Shown: positions 5,937 through 6,389 of the stretch, in pieces
Layout of the letters: each line of letters starts with the position of its first letter
How positions within the stretch are numbered: the stretch's first letter is position 1
Origin: Nitrososphaerota archaeon
GTDB lineage: Archaea; Thermoproteota; EX4484-205; JAAOZO01
Direction: 5' to 3'
Length of the DNA: 6,389 nucleotides
Assembly: GCA_011605715.1 (NCBI GenBank)
Contig: JAAOZO010000151.1
Location: 1 to 6,389, forward strand
Notes under the pieces: model-generated
Databases searched by the model: none
The model's input: the letters and a program-made list of their open reading frames with translations, nothing else
What the model was told of the DNA's origin: nothing
Position numbers and translations under genes: made by a program

Positions 5937-6389
5937 TTAAAAAAGGTATTTTTCATAAATTTCTTTAAGCTTATTATTTCTTGTAACAATAGAAACTGGA
6001 CCATTAACTACACGTTGGATTCCATTTATTCCCATTTTTAATCTTAATTCAGAATCTTCAATAAGTATGTGCATAGCGTCAGCAATTGCTTCAGCTACTT
6101 CTTCAAAATATTCAACTTCATCTAAACTTCTCTGAAAGTTTGGATTATAACTCCCGTCTTCTTTCCATAAAGATATAGGTAGATTTACTTTAATACCTGC
6201 ATCCCCTACAAGTTCAGGAGCAGCAAAATAATTTGAATAAATAATAGGTATACCAAATGACATAGCTTCAAGATATACATAGCCAACAGTATCCATAAAT
6301 GATGGCATTACAAATATATCTGCTTTAGGATAGATTTCATTAAGAATTTTACTTCTAGGCAGACTTTTATAAGCTTCAATGTTTACTCC
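5937..6389 (-). CDS. Family 4-type glycosyltransferase, C-terminal part (5' end outside window)
   Basis: The last 151 residues of a GT-B fold glycosyltransferase. The frame stays open through the right edge, so the N-terminal domain (about 200 or more residues) lies beyond it; the ATG at 6308 is internal. The visible part is the nucleotide-sugar-binding Rossmann domain. It contains ILNEIYPKADIFVMPS, then the donor-site block DTVGYVYLEAMSFGIPIIYS, then PELVGDAGIKV. In the family's E-x7-E motif the first acidic residue is Asp here (DTVGYVYLE), a known variant. The C-terminal helices follow and the stop is TAA at 5937-5939. It probably adds a sugar to a lipid-linked or cell-surface glycan. It is in the same direction as the family 2 glycosyltransferase but separated from it by about 920 bases holding a decayed insertion sequence. 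Base composition looks a little lower in G+C than the operons to the left. Confidence 0.85.
   Translation of the reverse strand, partial: GVNIEAYKSLPRSKILNEIYPKADIFVMPSFMDTVGYVYLEAMSFGIPIIYSNYFAAPELVGDAGIKVNLPISLWKEDGSYNPNFQRSLDEVEYFEEVAEAIADAMHILIEDSELRLKMGINGIQRVVNGPVSIVTRNNKLKEIYEKYLF

Overview
The window looks like chromosomal DNA from an archaeon, probably a thermophilic member of the Thermoproteota or a related group. The DNA is AT-rich. The promoters that can be seen are TATA-type, some starts are GTG or TTG, and one gene appears to be leaderless. The secreted proteins are rich in N-glycosylation sequons. I cannot name the genus. Every intact gene is on the minus strand, so the biological order runs from the right end of the window to the left.

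Right end (5937-6389): the C-terminal part of a family-4-type glycosyltransferase enters from outside the window. Next comes about 920 bases with no intact gene (5015-5936). On the plus strand this stretch holds a stop-riddled reading frame whose end resembles the zinc-ribbon/RuvC-III tail of an IS200/IS605-type TnpB, so I read it as a decayed insertion sequence. Then follows a complete family-2 glycosyltransferase with a C-terminal membrane segment (4109-5014).

Middle (2206-3949): a two-gene operon for cell-surface proteins. The first gene encodes a secreted, mostly helical, coiled-coil protein with nine N-glycosylation sequons, several of them spaced about 11 residues apart. The second encodes a type I membrane protein with a signal peptide, an archaeal domain of unknown function, an Ig-like beta domain and a C-terminal membrane anchor. 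A 16-bp direct repeat, phased at 30 bp and with an extra half-copy 10 bp on, lies upstream of this operon and may be a regulator-binding site.

Left (340-2127): a second two-gene operon with its own TATA box. It encodes an ECF-type transporter substrate-binding (S) membrane subunit and an AIR synthase/HypE-related ATP-binding enzyme that lacks the C-terminal cysteine of true HypE. The pairing suggests uptake plus modification of a small molecule, possibly a vitamin, but the substrate cannot be read from the sequence. The leftmost 339 bases hold only one doubtful short reading frame.

The glycosyltransferases may act on the sequon-rich surface proteins encoded beside them, but this link rests on proximity alone.
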